A stretch of DNA of 64,000 bases. Origin: Selaginella tamariscina (Eukaryota; Streptophyta; Lycopodiopsida; Selaginellales; Selaginellaceae). The DNA lies in contig PUQB01000246.1 of assembly GCA_003024785.1 (NCBI GenBank), forward strand, positions 248,001-312,000. The letters are read 5' to 3'. The position numbers were made by a program, and so were the translations under genes. Numbering within the stretch: the first letter of the stretch is position 1; each line of letters starts with the position of its first letter. Of the stretch, positions 23,357 through 35,787 are shown piece by piece. The notes under the pieces are model-generated. The model was not told where the DNA came from, did not search any database, and worked only from the letters and a program-made list of their open reading frames with translations.

Positions 23357-25425
23357 AACTAAATAATGAATAAAATACACTTAACATGACAATAAATATT
23401 TATATAGAATAAACAATATAAAATACATAAAGTCTAACATGATCAACAAATAAGAATACGAATAAAACTAATTTAAAGAAGGTGATATAGTATGTTATTA
23501 TCATGGTCAATTACAATACTTGAGACATATACTTAAACTTAAATGGTATTATTGAAATAGAATTAAACAAAACCATGATGTTATTAAATTTAAGAGAGAA
23601 AAAAATATTTAATACAAACACTAATTACATTCACAAATACACAATTATAATACTAGAAAAGATTTTTGAAATAAGAATATATTAACTTCTAACAAAAAAT
23701 TCATCAAACAAGAGAACAAACTCAAAGTTATTATTAATAGAAGTGTAGTATGATACAGAAAGAAAAAAACATATCACTGGCATTGGCAATTACAAAAAGG
23801 CTTTAGATCAAGCATATATTCATAATAATAAAATTAATAAAGATCAAGAGAACATAAACTCCAAGAGGAGAATTTCACTCACATGAATGAATTAAATAAA
23901 GATAATATTCATCCTTTAATGCTAAATATCTACGTAATTGAAAATATATCATCACAAACTTTGAGGATATTTATAAAAATATCATCAAAAATCCTTTTAA
24001 ATGCCAAGGTATTATTAATGAGGAAAATACATGACCTACTCAAATGCAATTGCTAAACAATACATGACACAATTAAGTTTAATTATTAAACTTATAATCA
24101 CACTCTCAAGCAATTTTTTCTTATATTTAATCTTCATTTAAGAATTGTTACAATAGATAGTCTATAAAAACAATTGTACAAAGTAATCCCACTTATTTTC
24201 AATATTCACACTCTCTTTCTCTTCACATGGGATGCATGATTCAATTATACGACTTTTTATTTAAATATTTTCTTTAGTTAAAAATTGAGCTTACAAACAA
24301 ACATTATTATAATATTTTATTATAATGCAATTTCAACTCATTCTATAATAAGGATTATATAGTTTTAACATACATTCTTTACATAAGACAAAGACATTTT
24401 TTACTACATACAAAATAATTGCACAAGCTTTTATATTTTCTTTGAATTCAATAAGTAAACCTCATATGTAGAGGATATAACTAGGTTTTAAACTTATGTT
24501 GCAATAATGAATGGAGCTATTACTTCACCACTTAAAGTAGCCATGTTTATTAAGAGTAGCTCAATCTATTATTATTAAATTACCTCAAAAAATATATTGA
24601 GTCCTATCTAGATTTTTAATTAATTTTAACAACTTGGGTAGGGTTGGGTTGACCTTGGGTTTGAATCACGAAAATTAAATAAAGTAAGTATGGCAAATAT
24701 ACTAGTAATTCAAATGATAATCCTAATAACATAAGCCACTTTTATGTCATTCTAACTTCAAACATGTGCATATTTATCACATCTTTTATGGTGAATCTAC
24801 ATTAGTTTGCTTTGATAACTCACTTGCCAACCCAAGGCCTCCTCAAGCCTCAGCCGGATTAATCCCGCTCAGCCTAAGGCAAGCAAGAATCGATTCAGTG
24901 GGATAGCCAACCTAAGGTAAGTTGATGGGATTAATCTTGCCAAATACACTCATTCCTTTACATCATACATTTCTTGTTTTCCTTGTATCTCTCTCACTCA
25001 CAAACACATAATGAATGTTTCACTTTATCATTTATTTACTTTTATAACCTTATCTTAATTTTCTAAGTGAAAGCCAATAAACTTTGTAAAATTGTTTATA
25101 ACTCACATTTATGGTGGTGCTAGAACTGAGTGATGTGCATTTCTTACACTATCACAATTGTGAGCTTTGCACATTTTCATACATTATGTATAAAGTATTT
25201 GCATGTATTTTAAAAAAGAAGAGCATTAGTGGGATTTATCCACCAACTAATTAGTTCACGCACTTAAGAAAAAATATTTATAAACCTTGTGAAATTTTAT
25301 TTGCATATTTGTATATTCGGATTTGTATAAGTGTGTGCGTTTTTATAAATGATATTTATAGTGTAATATTGTGGACTTGATCAAATAAAGTGATTTAACC
25401 ATTAGTATGAAGTCGTCTTTAAATT
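23357..25425 (+). other. AT-rich intergenic DNA, two palindrome cores inside
   Basis: Two kilobases with no convincing gene. The only structured part I see is at 24840-24945, described separately. Local TATA, poly-A and poly-T runs occur throughout. Confidence 0.5.
24854..24941. repeat. Two dispersed copies of the GGGATTAATCCC palindrome
   Basis: CCGGATTAATCCCGCT at 24854-24869 and GATGGGATTAATCTTGCC at 24924-24941 are degenerate copies of the 18-bp core that forms arrays at 55.7 and 60.8 kb. The sequence between holds GAATCGATTC, also found beside the copies at 33001-33067. Confidence 0.6.
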
Positions 25426-25429
25426 TACA

Positions 25430-27537
25430 AGCCATGTTCATGTACCAAGTGTAGCTCTTGAGTTAGGGCTATGGCAATCTTGGAAACAAATGTGACACTA
25501 CACAGTATAATGTTCGAGGCACACCCTCTTGGGTTGTATCATAGGTTTGACACTAAGGGGTTGAATACTCTAACAAACAAGCATGCTTATACTCTCGCAT
25601 TAGGATATTAAGCCTTCGGCATCCACTCAAGAGAGTTTAGATCTCATAACTAGGTGTGTTATTGGCACATTTGATTAGGGAATGTTCTCCTTAGGACCTA
25701 GAGGTTAAACAACCTAAGTTTGTTAGCATGAACATTTTCATGAAACACTTGCAATGTCGTGTACTTAAGGTTATTTAAACTTAGTTTTAGGCAGTTGCTT
25801 AATAAACACTTGTGTCCGCATACAGCACATATTCATGTCTTCACTAAGTATTAACCCTAGGTCTAGGGTGGATGAAGGTGATTCCTTAAGAGGTAAGTTA
25901 TGATGTGTCAGAATTCTAACCTGAAGAGTCAACACGTGACAACATGTGGCTACCAGGTAGCCATTCGGCATCATCACCATATATGAGTAATGTTAAGTCT
26001 TTCCAAGACAATCTTAAGAGTCTAACTCAAATGCCCAAATAGGCACAAGACTGAGGGTCTTACCCTAAGTCCTTTAGAATGAGTATTCCCCAAACCCTAA
26101 AGGACAACCCAAGTAGACTTTAGGACTCTTACCTTAGAAAACCTAGACATGCTCATGCCTAACCTCATTAAGGAGATGTTTCTCACACATACCCCCATAA
26201 CAGAGTTAAGGCATTGTCACTTACCCCTTGAGGAATCACCTTCATCTGGAAGTACAACCTATATGATAGGTACTTGGTTAATCGGGTGTTGGAGTACCCT
26301 AAATCACGACGAACCCCTAAGGATTTGAGTGGCAAGTCATACCCTAGACTTAGGGCTAGTACTTAGTGAGGACACGAGTGTGCACTGTAAGCAAACACAA
26401 GTGTTTTACTAAGCAAACTCCCAAGGTTAAGTTTTGATAACTCTAAGTGCACGACCTTGCGAGTGCCTCACGAATGGGCTTTATTAACAAGCTTAGGTTG
26501 TTCAACCCTTGGATCCCAAGGAGAAAACCCCTCCTTAATTGAGTGTGTTAAATTGCTAATAGCACATCCTAACCTCCCTTGAGCGACCCTAATGTGAACG
26601 CTTGCTAGAGTATCCAACCCCTTGGTGTTGAGCCCATGAGACAACCCTAAAAGGCGTGCCTTAGGCATTGTACTGTGTGCCTTTAATCTAGTGTCACATC
26701 TCCATGTGACATTATTTCCTAAGATGTGAGATTTAAAACCCCTCTGTGAACCCTCAGGAACTTGGTAAAGAGAACATGTCGTTGGACAATGACATGAATG
26801 TGCCCTGCTTAGTTATGAGTGCTACTCTTAACTCAACGTGGAGGAGGTTGGAGACAAACCTTAACCTTTAATCCTTGGAACGTGCATTCTAGCAAGACCT
26901 CCCAGGCATGAATTTGCCAACATTAAGGGTAAGCTACCTCGAAGGTGAGACGTACCCTATTATTTGGAAATTGAGGCAGCACAAACAGAGGGTTGTGCCT
27001 TAACGACACAAGTTAAAGCTTGCACTAATAGAAGAAGTAACGAGCTTAATCATAAACCCAAAACCGTCACTAATACATACTCTACCTTATTTATGTGACA
27101 GAGCCCCCCTTTTTAACTATATGTGTAAGTGTACCAACCCCTTAATTAATTAAATGAGCTTACCTTTTAACCTAACTCCTATCCCTAAACCCTACCAAGG
27201 ATTTTAGGGCCTAGGTTAGGGCAACTCTAGGGTTAAGGGTGTTCCTAACCCTATTAAATTAACATGAAAACTTAACTGGAATGTTAAAATCGGAAGAGAG
27301 TTTTTTAAAAGATAAGTTCTACCTTCGCTTAGAATTTCTTACGATATATAGGGATAGCTAGCCCTAAACACCAAGTGCATTGAGCGAAGCTGTTTCTCAT
27401 TACATTTAGGTCCATCAACATAGTACAATAGGTAACAACAATTAACATTTAAAGTAAAGAGGAGTCATAGTAAAAACTATGACATAATGCCTCATGGGGT
27501 ATCGTCTCCTTAAATAAGGTTAGGGCATGTGCTTGTC
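25430..27537 (-). repeat. Repeat R2 (reverse, partial), split by R3
   Basis: 25430-25905 is the reverse complement of about 22050-22575 of R1, and 27485-27537 continues the same alignment (about 21950-22040 of R1 reversed). R3 lies between the two parts. Both outer ends are truncated relative to R1. Confidence 0.75.
25906..27484 (+). mobile_element. Repeat R3, solo LTR-like, nested in R2
   Basis: 1579 bp with termini TGTCAG and TGACA, flanked by TGATG (25901-25905) and TAATG (27485-27489), a 5-bp target duplication with one transition. It interrupts the reverse copy R2 exactly. No open frames. The size, TG/CA ends and 5-bp duplication are those of a solo LTR; no internal region of this family is in the window. 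Confidence 0.75.
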
Positions 27538-28914
27538 TACAATCATAAGAATTCATTTAAGAAAAAAAGAAATTTAACTGATATTTTATATAAATGTAAT
27601 AAGATAGTTTAATGGTTATAAGAATATTTTATTATTATTATTTTTAAAATAATAATTTTTATATTGTACTTATAATAACATTTAGGAAAGCATTATGTAT
27701 GAAATATACTTCAAAAGTAGCTTTTGTATTGAATGACTAGATATTTATTCATGAATGTTTAAAATTGCAAAAATAGATTCCTTTTAAAACTTAAAATAAA
27801 AAGTGTACCTCTTCAATTAAGATGTTAAAATGTCCTTAAGTTGTAATATTTTAATAAGGTTTGAAAAAAATAAATGTTAATGTTAATAAAATTTGGAAAA
27901 AAATTACATATTGTTAAAGAATCTATTTATTTAATAGCCAATACTACTTGTGGTTCTTTTAAGATATTAACAATAAAACTTACTAATGAAAGTGAAATTA
28001 AAGCATAGAGCAAAAAGAATAATAAGTTAAATAAATTACATATTATGGAATAGATTATATCAGCAGCAACAATTACTGTGGATTCATAATTATTTTAAAT
28101 TTTAAATGTAAGTTTAGAAATTTTACATGAAAATAAAAATCTCACTACAAAACTTTATATTCTAATTTTAAAATCAGTAATGTATTTTTATACTGATTAT
28201 ATTAATATACATAAATTTTAAAACATATAAATTAAAACTATGTAATGTATGGAAAGGCATAATTTCTTCTTAAATTTGAAATTGCAGGTATAATTTTTGC
28301 TGAATATTTGCTGAATTAGAATATATTAGTATATTTGCTGACTGGGCATATTAAAGCGTCGTAATAAACGCATGATCTATTATATAAAGTTAATTCACCC
28401 TCACTTCCACAACAGAAAGTGGGTCTCATTTATGGTGCTTATGAAGTAAGGCGTGTGCGTGTGAGGGTTAGAGTTCAGTGTGTGTGTGCGCGTGTGTCTT
28501 TTCTTATTGTGTGTGTGTGCCGTGCGCGTGCGCGTGTCTTTGTGCATATGAGGTGTGTGTGTGTGCGCGCGTGTTTTACCTATTATATTTATTTGCAGAA
28601 AGCATTTGCGTCACAAAAGATGTTGAAAAACCAACAAAAGTATCGACTGACACTTGTTCATGTTCGAACCTCAAGTTAATTTATTACAAATGCGTTTTTA
28701 GTTAATGCATGTAATAAAGTATAACGTGGGATATTCGAAAGTATATGCTAATGTGAATTTTATAAGGGTTTAAAACAAACTTTATTTAGACTTAGAGGCC
28801 AAACATGACCAAACAAAACCAAATACGTGTATATACATTATCTAAAGCAAACATGGCCAAAACAGAATCAAATATATATACACCAGATTCATTATTAAAT
28901 TACACAATCACATT
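27538..28914 (+). other. AT-rich intergenic DNA with GT microsatellite
   Basis: No gene recognised. A GTGTGCGCGTG-type dinucleotide-rich tract occupies about 28446-28575; the open frames across it are low-complexity artefacts. The last 120 bases are the probable promoter side of the subtilase gene, with TATATATACACC at 28872-28883 about 30-45 bases before its ATG, too close for a confident TATA box. Confidence 0.45.
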
Positions 28915-28974
28915 ATGGTTTTCAGATTGTTGCTTACTATTCTAATTCTCGGTGTTACCATTTGTACTGCTGTG

Positions 28975-28978
<4 letters not shown>

Positions 28979-29051
<73 letters not shown>
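28979..29051 (+). repeat. (CT)n(CA)n microsatellite in subtilase intron 1
   Basis: Uninterrupted TC/CT run then AC/CA run filling most of the 98-bp first intron, just after the GTAAG donor. Confidence 0.95.
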
Positions 29052-29052
<1 letters not shown>

Positions 29053-30857
29053 TAATGGTTACATCTTTATAGGGCTCTAAAGATGTATATATTGTTTCCT
29101 TGGGAGTTCGTGATGAAGATATGCATCCAGACATTGCAACAAAGTCTCACTACAGGCTCTTAAATGAAGTCACAGGAAGGTACTTCTTACATAGATAGAG
29201 AGAGAGAGTATTTTCTAATTTAACATCTATTAACATCTATTCTTTTGCAGTTCCAAACCCATACTACACAGTTATCGACATGTGTTCAATGGCTTTGCAG
29301 CTCATCTTACACATGAGCAAGCCCAGAAATTCAAAGGTACGTTATCTGTCTGTATACAGTTAGTAAAATTTGGTATATATCTTTGAAATTTATTATATTT
29401 ACATATATGTATTTAAAATTCTAATATATTTAATTATAATAATGAATTTAATCTAGATCAAATTCATTTATATGTGGTTTAGATCATCCCGATGTGTTAT
29501 CTGTCCAAAAGCAAGGGTCGTAGGCCTACTACTACAAGAAGTTGGAACTTCATGGCCTTGGGAAATAGTGATGAAGAAAAGTCTTTATTTGGCTCATGTG
29601 ATGGTAAGTTGTGAGGGTTTAACTAGAGGGGTTTATTATCTTTGTGTATAGGGAGGTCTCTCTGGAGTATGAAGGGCAGTGATGTGATCATTGGGATCTT
29701 GGATCTTGGACTCTGGTATACATCCGGAGCACCCGAGCTTCTCTGATTATGGGATGGGTCCAATCCCAAGGAGATGGAAGGGAATATGCCAAGAAGGGGA
29801 CTCTTTCAATGCTTCCACTTGCAACAGGTATATAACTATATGAAGTTAAACTTAATTCTATTTTAATTAATTAATTTTCACTATGCATCTCAGGAAGATA
29901 ATAGGTGCGAGGTACTTCTATCAAGGATACCTTGCTGCAACAGGCACAAACATAGCTTATATAAGGGCCCAAGACTATCTTTCTGCACGTACTAGTTTCA
30001 CTGATAAAGGCCATGGAACACATGTAGCTTCAACTGCAGCTGGTAGACCAGTCGCTGTAGGGAATCGGACTGCGACTGGTGGCGCCCCTTTGGCTAGGCT
30101 GGCGATTTATAAGGTCTGCTGGCCTGCGTTTGGTAAAATTGATAATTGCCAAGATGCAGATATTATAGCCGCTATGGAAGCCGGTATAGAGGTATGTGTT
30201 TATCTAGGGTTTAAGTCTATCTATAAATTAATGTTTACAAGGATGGTGTGGACCTATTCTCAATGTCATTGGGTGAGTACGAGTACACCAATTCCTACTT
30301 AAATGACATAGTGGATATTGGAGCATTCCATGCAGTTCAAAAGGGAATACCAGGTGATATAAGTTGATAGAAAACGTAAACCCTAAACCCTAATTGTGTT
30401 TGATGTATACAGTCATAGCAGCAGCTGGAAACGATGGCCCTGGATATGGAACTATTGAAAATATGGCTCCGTGGTTTCTTACTGTGGGAGCCGGTACTAT
30501 AGATCGGAGTTTTATAGGCTTTACAACCAGTTTAGGCGATGTGCGTGCACCTAGAATTGCTAGCTTCTCATCCCGCGGTCCAAATAGAATCACACATGAC
30601 ATCCTAAAGGTTTTTATTTTTATTTTTCTTTATATTTTAAATATTAATTAATCTTTTTAATTTTTTGGACAGCCCGATATTATAGCACCTGGTTATTTTA
30701 TATATGCAGCTGCACCGCCACATATTGGAGACTGGCAGTTCATGTCTGGAACATCCATGGCCACTCCTCATGTCTCAGGGGTTGTTGCACTCCTTAGATC
30801 TATACACCGCTCATGGAGTCCTGCTGCTCTATCTTCTGCCATTATGACCACAGGTTG

Positions 30858-30895
30858 CGTGCGTGCGTGCGTGTGTGTGTGTGAGAGAGAGAGAT
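30858..30895 (+). repeat. (GCGT)n(GT)n(GA)n microsatellite in subtilase intron 9
   Basis: GCGTGCGTGCGTGTGTGTG followed by GAGAGAGA within the 84-bp intron 30854-30937. Confidence 0.9.
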
Positions 30896-31449
30896 TTTGC
30901 TTAACAATATATATTGAAAATGTATCTTCTTATGCAGCCTACCTTGGTGATAACGAAGGTGGTCTAATATCTGATACATTGGACCCTTTCACAATTGGAG
31001 CTGGCCATATCCATCCAAATGCAGCCGTTGATCCAGGACTAGTGTACGATGCAGATTATGCCGCGTTTATCTGTGGAATATACGGACCATACACAGTTAA
31101 GAGTTTGCTAGGAATTATATGCCCAAAGGATTTACCCTCTGAAGTTGCTAACTTTAACTACCCCTCGATTACTGTGATGTCTTTGAATGGTAACAAGACA
31201 ATTACTAGACAAGTTACCAATGTTGGGGATGACGTGTCAAGCTACAGAGCCATTGTGAAGGCGCCACCTGGAGTTATGGTGACCGTTATTCCTCCACGGT
31301 TGCAGTTTAGCCACGTGGGTGAGACTCAAAGCTTTCAGGTTGTGTTCCAAGCCAATGGTATTCAGAGTAATCAGACTGCTTTTGGGAGTTTGATATGGAA
31401 GGATCATAAGCATCTTGTTAGGAGTCCTATTGTTATTAAATCTCTCTAA

Positions 31450-32343
31450 GGCTCTCGTAAATATGTATAGTTTTTAATACGTGAAATTTTAATACCTCGT
31501 TGAATTTTTATAAACCATATTTTACATAGCAATTATTTATTAAATGTACATTTCTACGTATCATTGTAATTTTTTATGTGTAGACCAATACGTATTGGTA
31601 ATCACAACCGGGGCAAACCCAAATTTTATATATTCATTAATTTAACACTTTTTACATTCTAGTATAATAAATATTAATACTTAATAATGTTTACAAATAG
31701 ATGGCAAATATACTCCGACGCAATTCACATTCATTTTATTTATTCATAATAAATTAAAAATACATATGTTTAATTTAAACAATAATAAAAATAATTAATA
31801 AAATATTAAATTTATATAAAGACTCAAATGAATGAATATGTAATAACTAACCTCTATTGGATAAAGGTGTGTGTATAGCTTCCACTTCTAAGGTCACAGC
31901 CCCAACTTATATATGACAACTAAATACGTATACATATATAGAATGTACTTACATTATCACACATTTACCTAAGATAATTATGATAATTAGAATTTATTAA
32001 AAAAAATAAAATTCTCTCTGTATACGCAGAGTAAAGTTTATTAAGAAAAAACTCTCTGTACACGCATATGTATGTCTAAGCGCGCCTTATTTTAAACTTT
32101 TGAATATGCTGGCATCTAAGCAAAACGTCTATTAACAAGCATAATTACACCTGAAATCCAGTACGTGAGATAATGCAAGCTGTAGCTGAAGATAAATATA
32201 AATTACTGTTATATTATTTATTTATTCAAAACTAACTATTCTTGTTGTGTATACCACATATGGAAACTTGCACAAAACTATATTTGGGCTTGATATTGCT
32301 CGTAAACTGCAATACTTTACAAAGTGAGTGTACGTGTACATGT

Positions 32344-32391
<48 letters not shown>

Positions 32392-33000
32392 CGGTCTCAA
32401 GGATAAGTGAGGTGTGCGTGGACCATGAAGTTTCCTAGATAGCTATTTAAGTGACAAAAGTTGTCTCGAGTGGCATTGCTATGAAGCAACGCTATGGGTG
32501 TGCGTGTTTTTGACTTCTCATCTTGTTGGCTCAAAGAATAAATTGGTTTTGTTTACCTTGTTTCAAGAGTGAAAAAGGTTTGTTACATGCTCTACTAATC
32601 AAGTGCATGGAATATGTAGTTGCTAAGTGATTATTCAACGTTAATTCTTGATGTGAATAATGTGAATAATGTTAATCTTAAATCTTCTATAAAGTAGTCA
32701 TACTCAAACCCTCGAAGCGTAACCTAGTAGACTTAGAATTCTATCGGAATCTTTTTACTTGGTGACGCTGACCATATATTAAACCTAGAATCCCTCGTGA
32801 TAAACCTTCAAGAAATTGACAATAAGAACCCCTATTAAAATGCACAATTGATTAAATGAAAAACCAACATGCATGTCCAATTTAATTACGATTGCCATTC
32901 TTAACTTAACGCGTAGAAGGCAGTAGGATGAAAGCTTCAACCTTTAGACTTATAACACATGTACTAGGAACGGGTGGGACTATTATGCCAGCCTTGGGCT
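31450..33000 (+). other. AT-rich intergenic DNA with (TA)n(CA)n microsatellite
   Basis: The subtilase 3' flank. I see no gene. A TA then CA dinucleotide run lies at about 32347-32389. Nothing else structured until the palindrome copies at 33001. Confidence 0.5.
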
Positions 33001-33067
33001 GGCATGATTAATCTCCTCGAATCGATTCCTCCAGGACATGACTCGTCTGGACGGGATTAATCCCACC
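33001..33067. repeat. Two dispersed palindrome copies
   Basis: GGCATGATTAATCTCCTC at 33001-33018 and GGACGGGATTAATCCCACC at 33049-33067, 48 bases apart, with CGAATCGATTCC between them. The spacing equals that of the arrays at 55.7 and 60.8 kb. Confidence 0.65.
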
Positions 33068-33142
33068 AAAAATAAATAAAAGAAGAAATTCTAAAGGATG
33101 TTTCGTCTTGGCGAGGAATAATAAAAACGTATGAGTTGATCA

Positions 33143-33490
33143 AGTGGAGGTTCTACTAGGAATATAAAAGTTAATATCGTAGAGGAGGTTCTATTGGGGA
33201 ATATAAAAGTTGATATCATGAGGAGGTTCTACTGGGTAATATAAAAGTTGATATCATAAAGTACTGTAGGACTTATGACAAGTGTTAGCAAGTAAAGGTG
33301 GTTAGGGAGAAACCAAGTAGGCTATTAGTACCATTGCCTATTCCAAATAGGCAATGGGGCAATATCTCTATGACTTTGTCACTCATTTCTAATGACATAA
33401 AGGCATGTGTGGGTCATTGTGAATAGGTTAACAAAGTTTGTCAAGTTAGTTCCTTTGGGGAAGAATGTGAATGCATATGAGCTATTTACT
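33143..33490 (+). pseudogene. Integrase fragment of a gypsy element (F3), with a triplicated 48-bp segment
   Basis: 33255-33490 reads as an integrase zinc region and core start: YCRTYDKC, QVKVVREKPSRLLVPLPIPN, RQWGNIS, with a frameshift before the equivalent of WVIVDRLTK. Immediately upstream, the segment GGAGGTTCTACT...TATAAAAGTTGATATC that should occur once is repeated three times (33143-33255). An integrase piece lying before RT shows that two partial elements are joined near 33490. Confidence 0.7.
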
Positions 33491-33499
33491 TACATAACT

Positions 33500-35550
33500 T
33501 TATGGAGATCTTTCTTGACAATATTCTTATTTATAATAAGAATATGAAGGAGCATGTGGAGCATCTATGTTTAGTGTTACAAACTCTTAGGGAGAAGAAA
33601 CTATATGCTAAACTTTCGAAGTGTGAGTTTGCTAAGGAGGTGGAGTATTATTTTTAAGAATGGTGTTTTATCCTAATCCTAAGAAGGTAAATGTAGTGAG
33701 GCATTGGCTTGTGCCTAAGGACGTGCAAGAGCTCATGAATTTTATGAGTTTGGTTAATTACTATTGTTGATTCATTCAAGGCTTCAATCGTTTAGCTCTT
33801 CCTTTGACATCATTGATGAGGAAGAATATTGTGTTTGAGTGGTCTGCAAGGCAAAGTGCATCATTTGAAGCTTTGAAAATTGCATTGACAACATGAGAAC
33901 AAATCTTATGAGGTGTACACAGATGCATATGGCTATGCCATTGAAAAGTTCTTATGCAAGTTGGTTATGTCATTGCTTTTAAGAGTCGAAAGTGAAATGA
34001 TACGGAATGTCAGTACTCGATTATGATCAGAAATTGATGGCTATAATGCATGTCGTCTGCACTTGAAGGCACTATCTACATAATTGACGTTCCTTCAAAG
34101 TGTTTATTGATCACAAACCTTTGAGGCATTTTTTAGATTAGAAGGATCTAAGTTTGTTAGTTAGTTTTTCTACACAAGTTTTTAGAACTTATGACTATTC
34201 ATTATAAGGAAGGGAAGGAGAACGTGGTTGCAAATGTTCTTTCTCGTATTAAACAACTGAATGCTATTGGAAGGATAAAAAAAGTTTGGTTTCTTTGATT
34301 CGTGAAGCACAAGCTAAGGATCTAGCTTCAATAAAGTCTCAGCAATTTGGTGGAGCCTTATGCTAAGCAGAATGGTTTATTACTGTACAAGTAACATCTA
34401 GTAGTGCATAAGACGAAGAGCTTGTAGCAGCAGTCATGCAAGAGATGCATGATAGTCCATTTGTTGGACATGGAGAAGAGGACAAGACGTATGACTTAGT
34501 GAAATGTCGTTCTCTTGGCCTAACATGAAGGAGGACATTGTGAAGTATGTTTGCACTTGTGCTAAGTGCCAGTCAATTAAGGTCAAAAGAGTGACTCAAC
34601 CTGGATTGCTAATGCCTTTGGAAGTGCCTCAAGGAAGATGGGAGAGTATGTCTATGGATTTTATTACACATCTTCTAAGGACATTACGTTGCAATGAACA
34701 AGTGTGGGTCATTGTGGATTGCTTGAGCAAGTATGCTAAGTTCATTCCTTTGAAGAAGAATGTAATAGTGAAGGAGCTTGCATTGGTCTATCTAATGTAG
34801 GTGTATCATGAGCATGGGATGCTAAAAACATTGTTAGTGACCGAGACAACAAGTTCACTTCGCATTTTGGATGAAGTTCTGTAGAGGACTTGGCACTAAG
34901 GTGAACTTTAGTAATGGAGATCACCCACAATCAGATGGCCAGATTGAGTGTGTGAACTAGGTTCTAGACAATATGTTAAGAACATATGTGGCTGAGAAGC
35001 AAGGACAATGGGACAAGTTCTTGCCTTTGGCTGAGTTTGCCTATAATAACAGTAAGCATAGCTCTTTGAAATGTAATCCATTCTATGCTTATAAAGGTAG
35101 ACATCCTTGGTCTCCAGCAGATGTTGGAATACACTGGGAAGTGGTGAGAGAGGACGTCAAAGCTCATAGCTTGGCTATGAAGATGGACGAGATACTTCTA
35201 ATGTGTCGGAAGAATTTGCTTAAGGCAAGGGACCGAGCTAAAAGGCTAGCTGATAAGAAGCACACTTACAAACAATTTAATGTAGGAGATAAAGTGTTTG
35301 TGCGAGTCATCTTTGTTTCCTTATTGAAGCATAGTTCTCTACAACCATTGCGGATTGGAAACAGTGAGAAGCTAAGTGCTTGGTATGTTAGTTCATACAA
35401 GATCATTGAGAAGATCAATGCTGCAGCTTACAAGTTGAGATTGCTTGAGGGAATGCAACTACATCCTGTGTTTCATGTGAGTCAACTAAAGAGGGCCCTT
35501 GTATGTGCAAAAGTACTAGTACACTCACTTGAAGAGTTATAGAGAGTCTA
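33500..35550 (+). pseudogene. F3 Ty3/gypsy pol remnant: RT, RNase H, integrase
   Basis: RT palm and thumb at 33505-33900: [20 protein letters not shown], where the second active-site Asp is Asn, and [20 protein letters not shown]. RNase H remnants at 33900-34260 (YEVYTDAYGYAIE; YKEGKENVVANVLSRIKQL). Integrase at 34450-35540: CAKCQSIKVKRVTQPGLLMP, SMDFITHLL, VIVDCLSKYAKFIPLKKN, then at 34973 a clean 189-codon frame ([20 protein letters not shown] to VFHVSQLKRAL) ending with a stop. Less GC-rich than F1 and a different lineage from F2. Confidence 0.85.
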
Positions 35551-35648
35551 ACCAGAAGGATGTTTAAAGTAACTTATTTTAAAGAAAAATCATCAATGTA
35601 AATCTTTATAAAGTGTACACAATTTGTCCTTGGGAACAAGGACTTTTT

Positions 35649-35787
35649 CCAAAGGGGAAGGAATGTTACAGTTGAACGTTGGTCCATGGTCTTGGTCAAA
35701 GGTTGACCCTGAATGATCTCATGCTTAAGCTAATCATAGGCCTAATTAAGAAGACCCTAATTTTGGAAAGCAACAACAGCTTTTCAA
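35649..35787 (+). mobile_element. F3 polypurine tract and truncated 3' LTR
   Basis: AAAGGGGAAGGAA (35651-35663) precedes TGTTACAGTTGAACGTTGG, the likely LTR start. After about 124 bases the sequence switches at about 35788 to the FCP1-cassette repeat, so the rest of the LTR is lost. Confidence 0.6.

Larger units (their letters stand above)
28915..31449 (+). pseudogene. Subtilisin-like serine protease (plant subtilase, S8A), ten exons, two frameshifts, no PA domain
   Basis: Exons, all with GT-AG introns and matching phases: 28915-28974, 29073-29179, 29251-29336, 29483-29603, 29652-29827, 29894-30191, 30242-30353, 30413-30609, 30673-30853, 30938-31449. Exon 1 is a 20-residue hydrophobic signal peptide. 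Exons 2-3 are the I9 propeptide (DVYIVSLGVRDEDMHPD; HVFNGFAAHLTHEQA). Exon 5 holds the catalytic Asp region (ILDSG in one frame), exon 6 the His (GHGTHVASTAAG), exon 8 the oxyanion Asn (AAAGNDGPG), exon 9 the Ser (SGTSMATPHVSG), and exon 10 the Fn3-like C-terminus. Plant subtilases act in the cell wall or apoplast. One extra base in exon 4 (about 29513-29520) and a 7-bp tandem duplication in exon 5 (ATCTTGG twice, near 29696-29710) break the frame. The PA domain usually found between TTSLGD and [11 protein letters not shown] is absent, giving about 613 codons against the usual ~750. Either a recent pseudogene or carrying assembly errors. Confidence 0.88.

Noticed and set aside
28419-28705. Cys/Val-rich small proteins
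   Set aside because: They are translations of a GTGTGC microsatellite just upstream of the subtilase gene.
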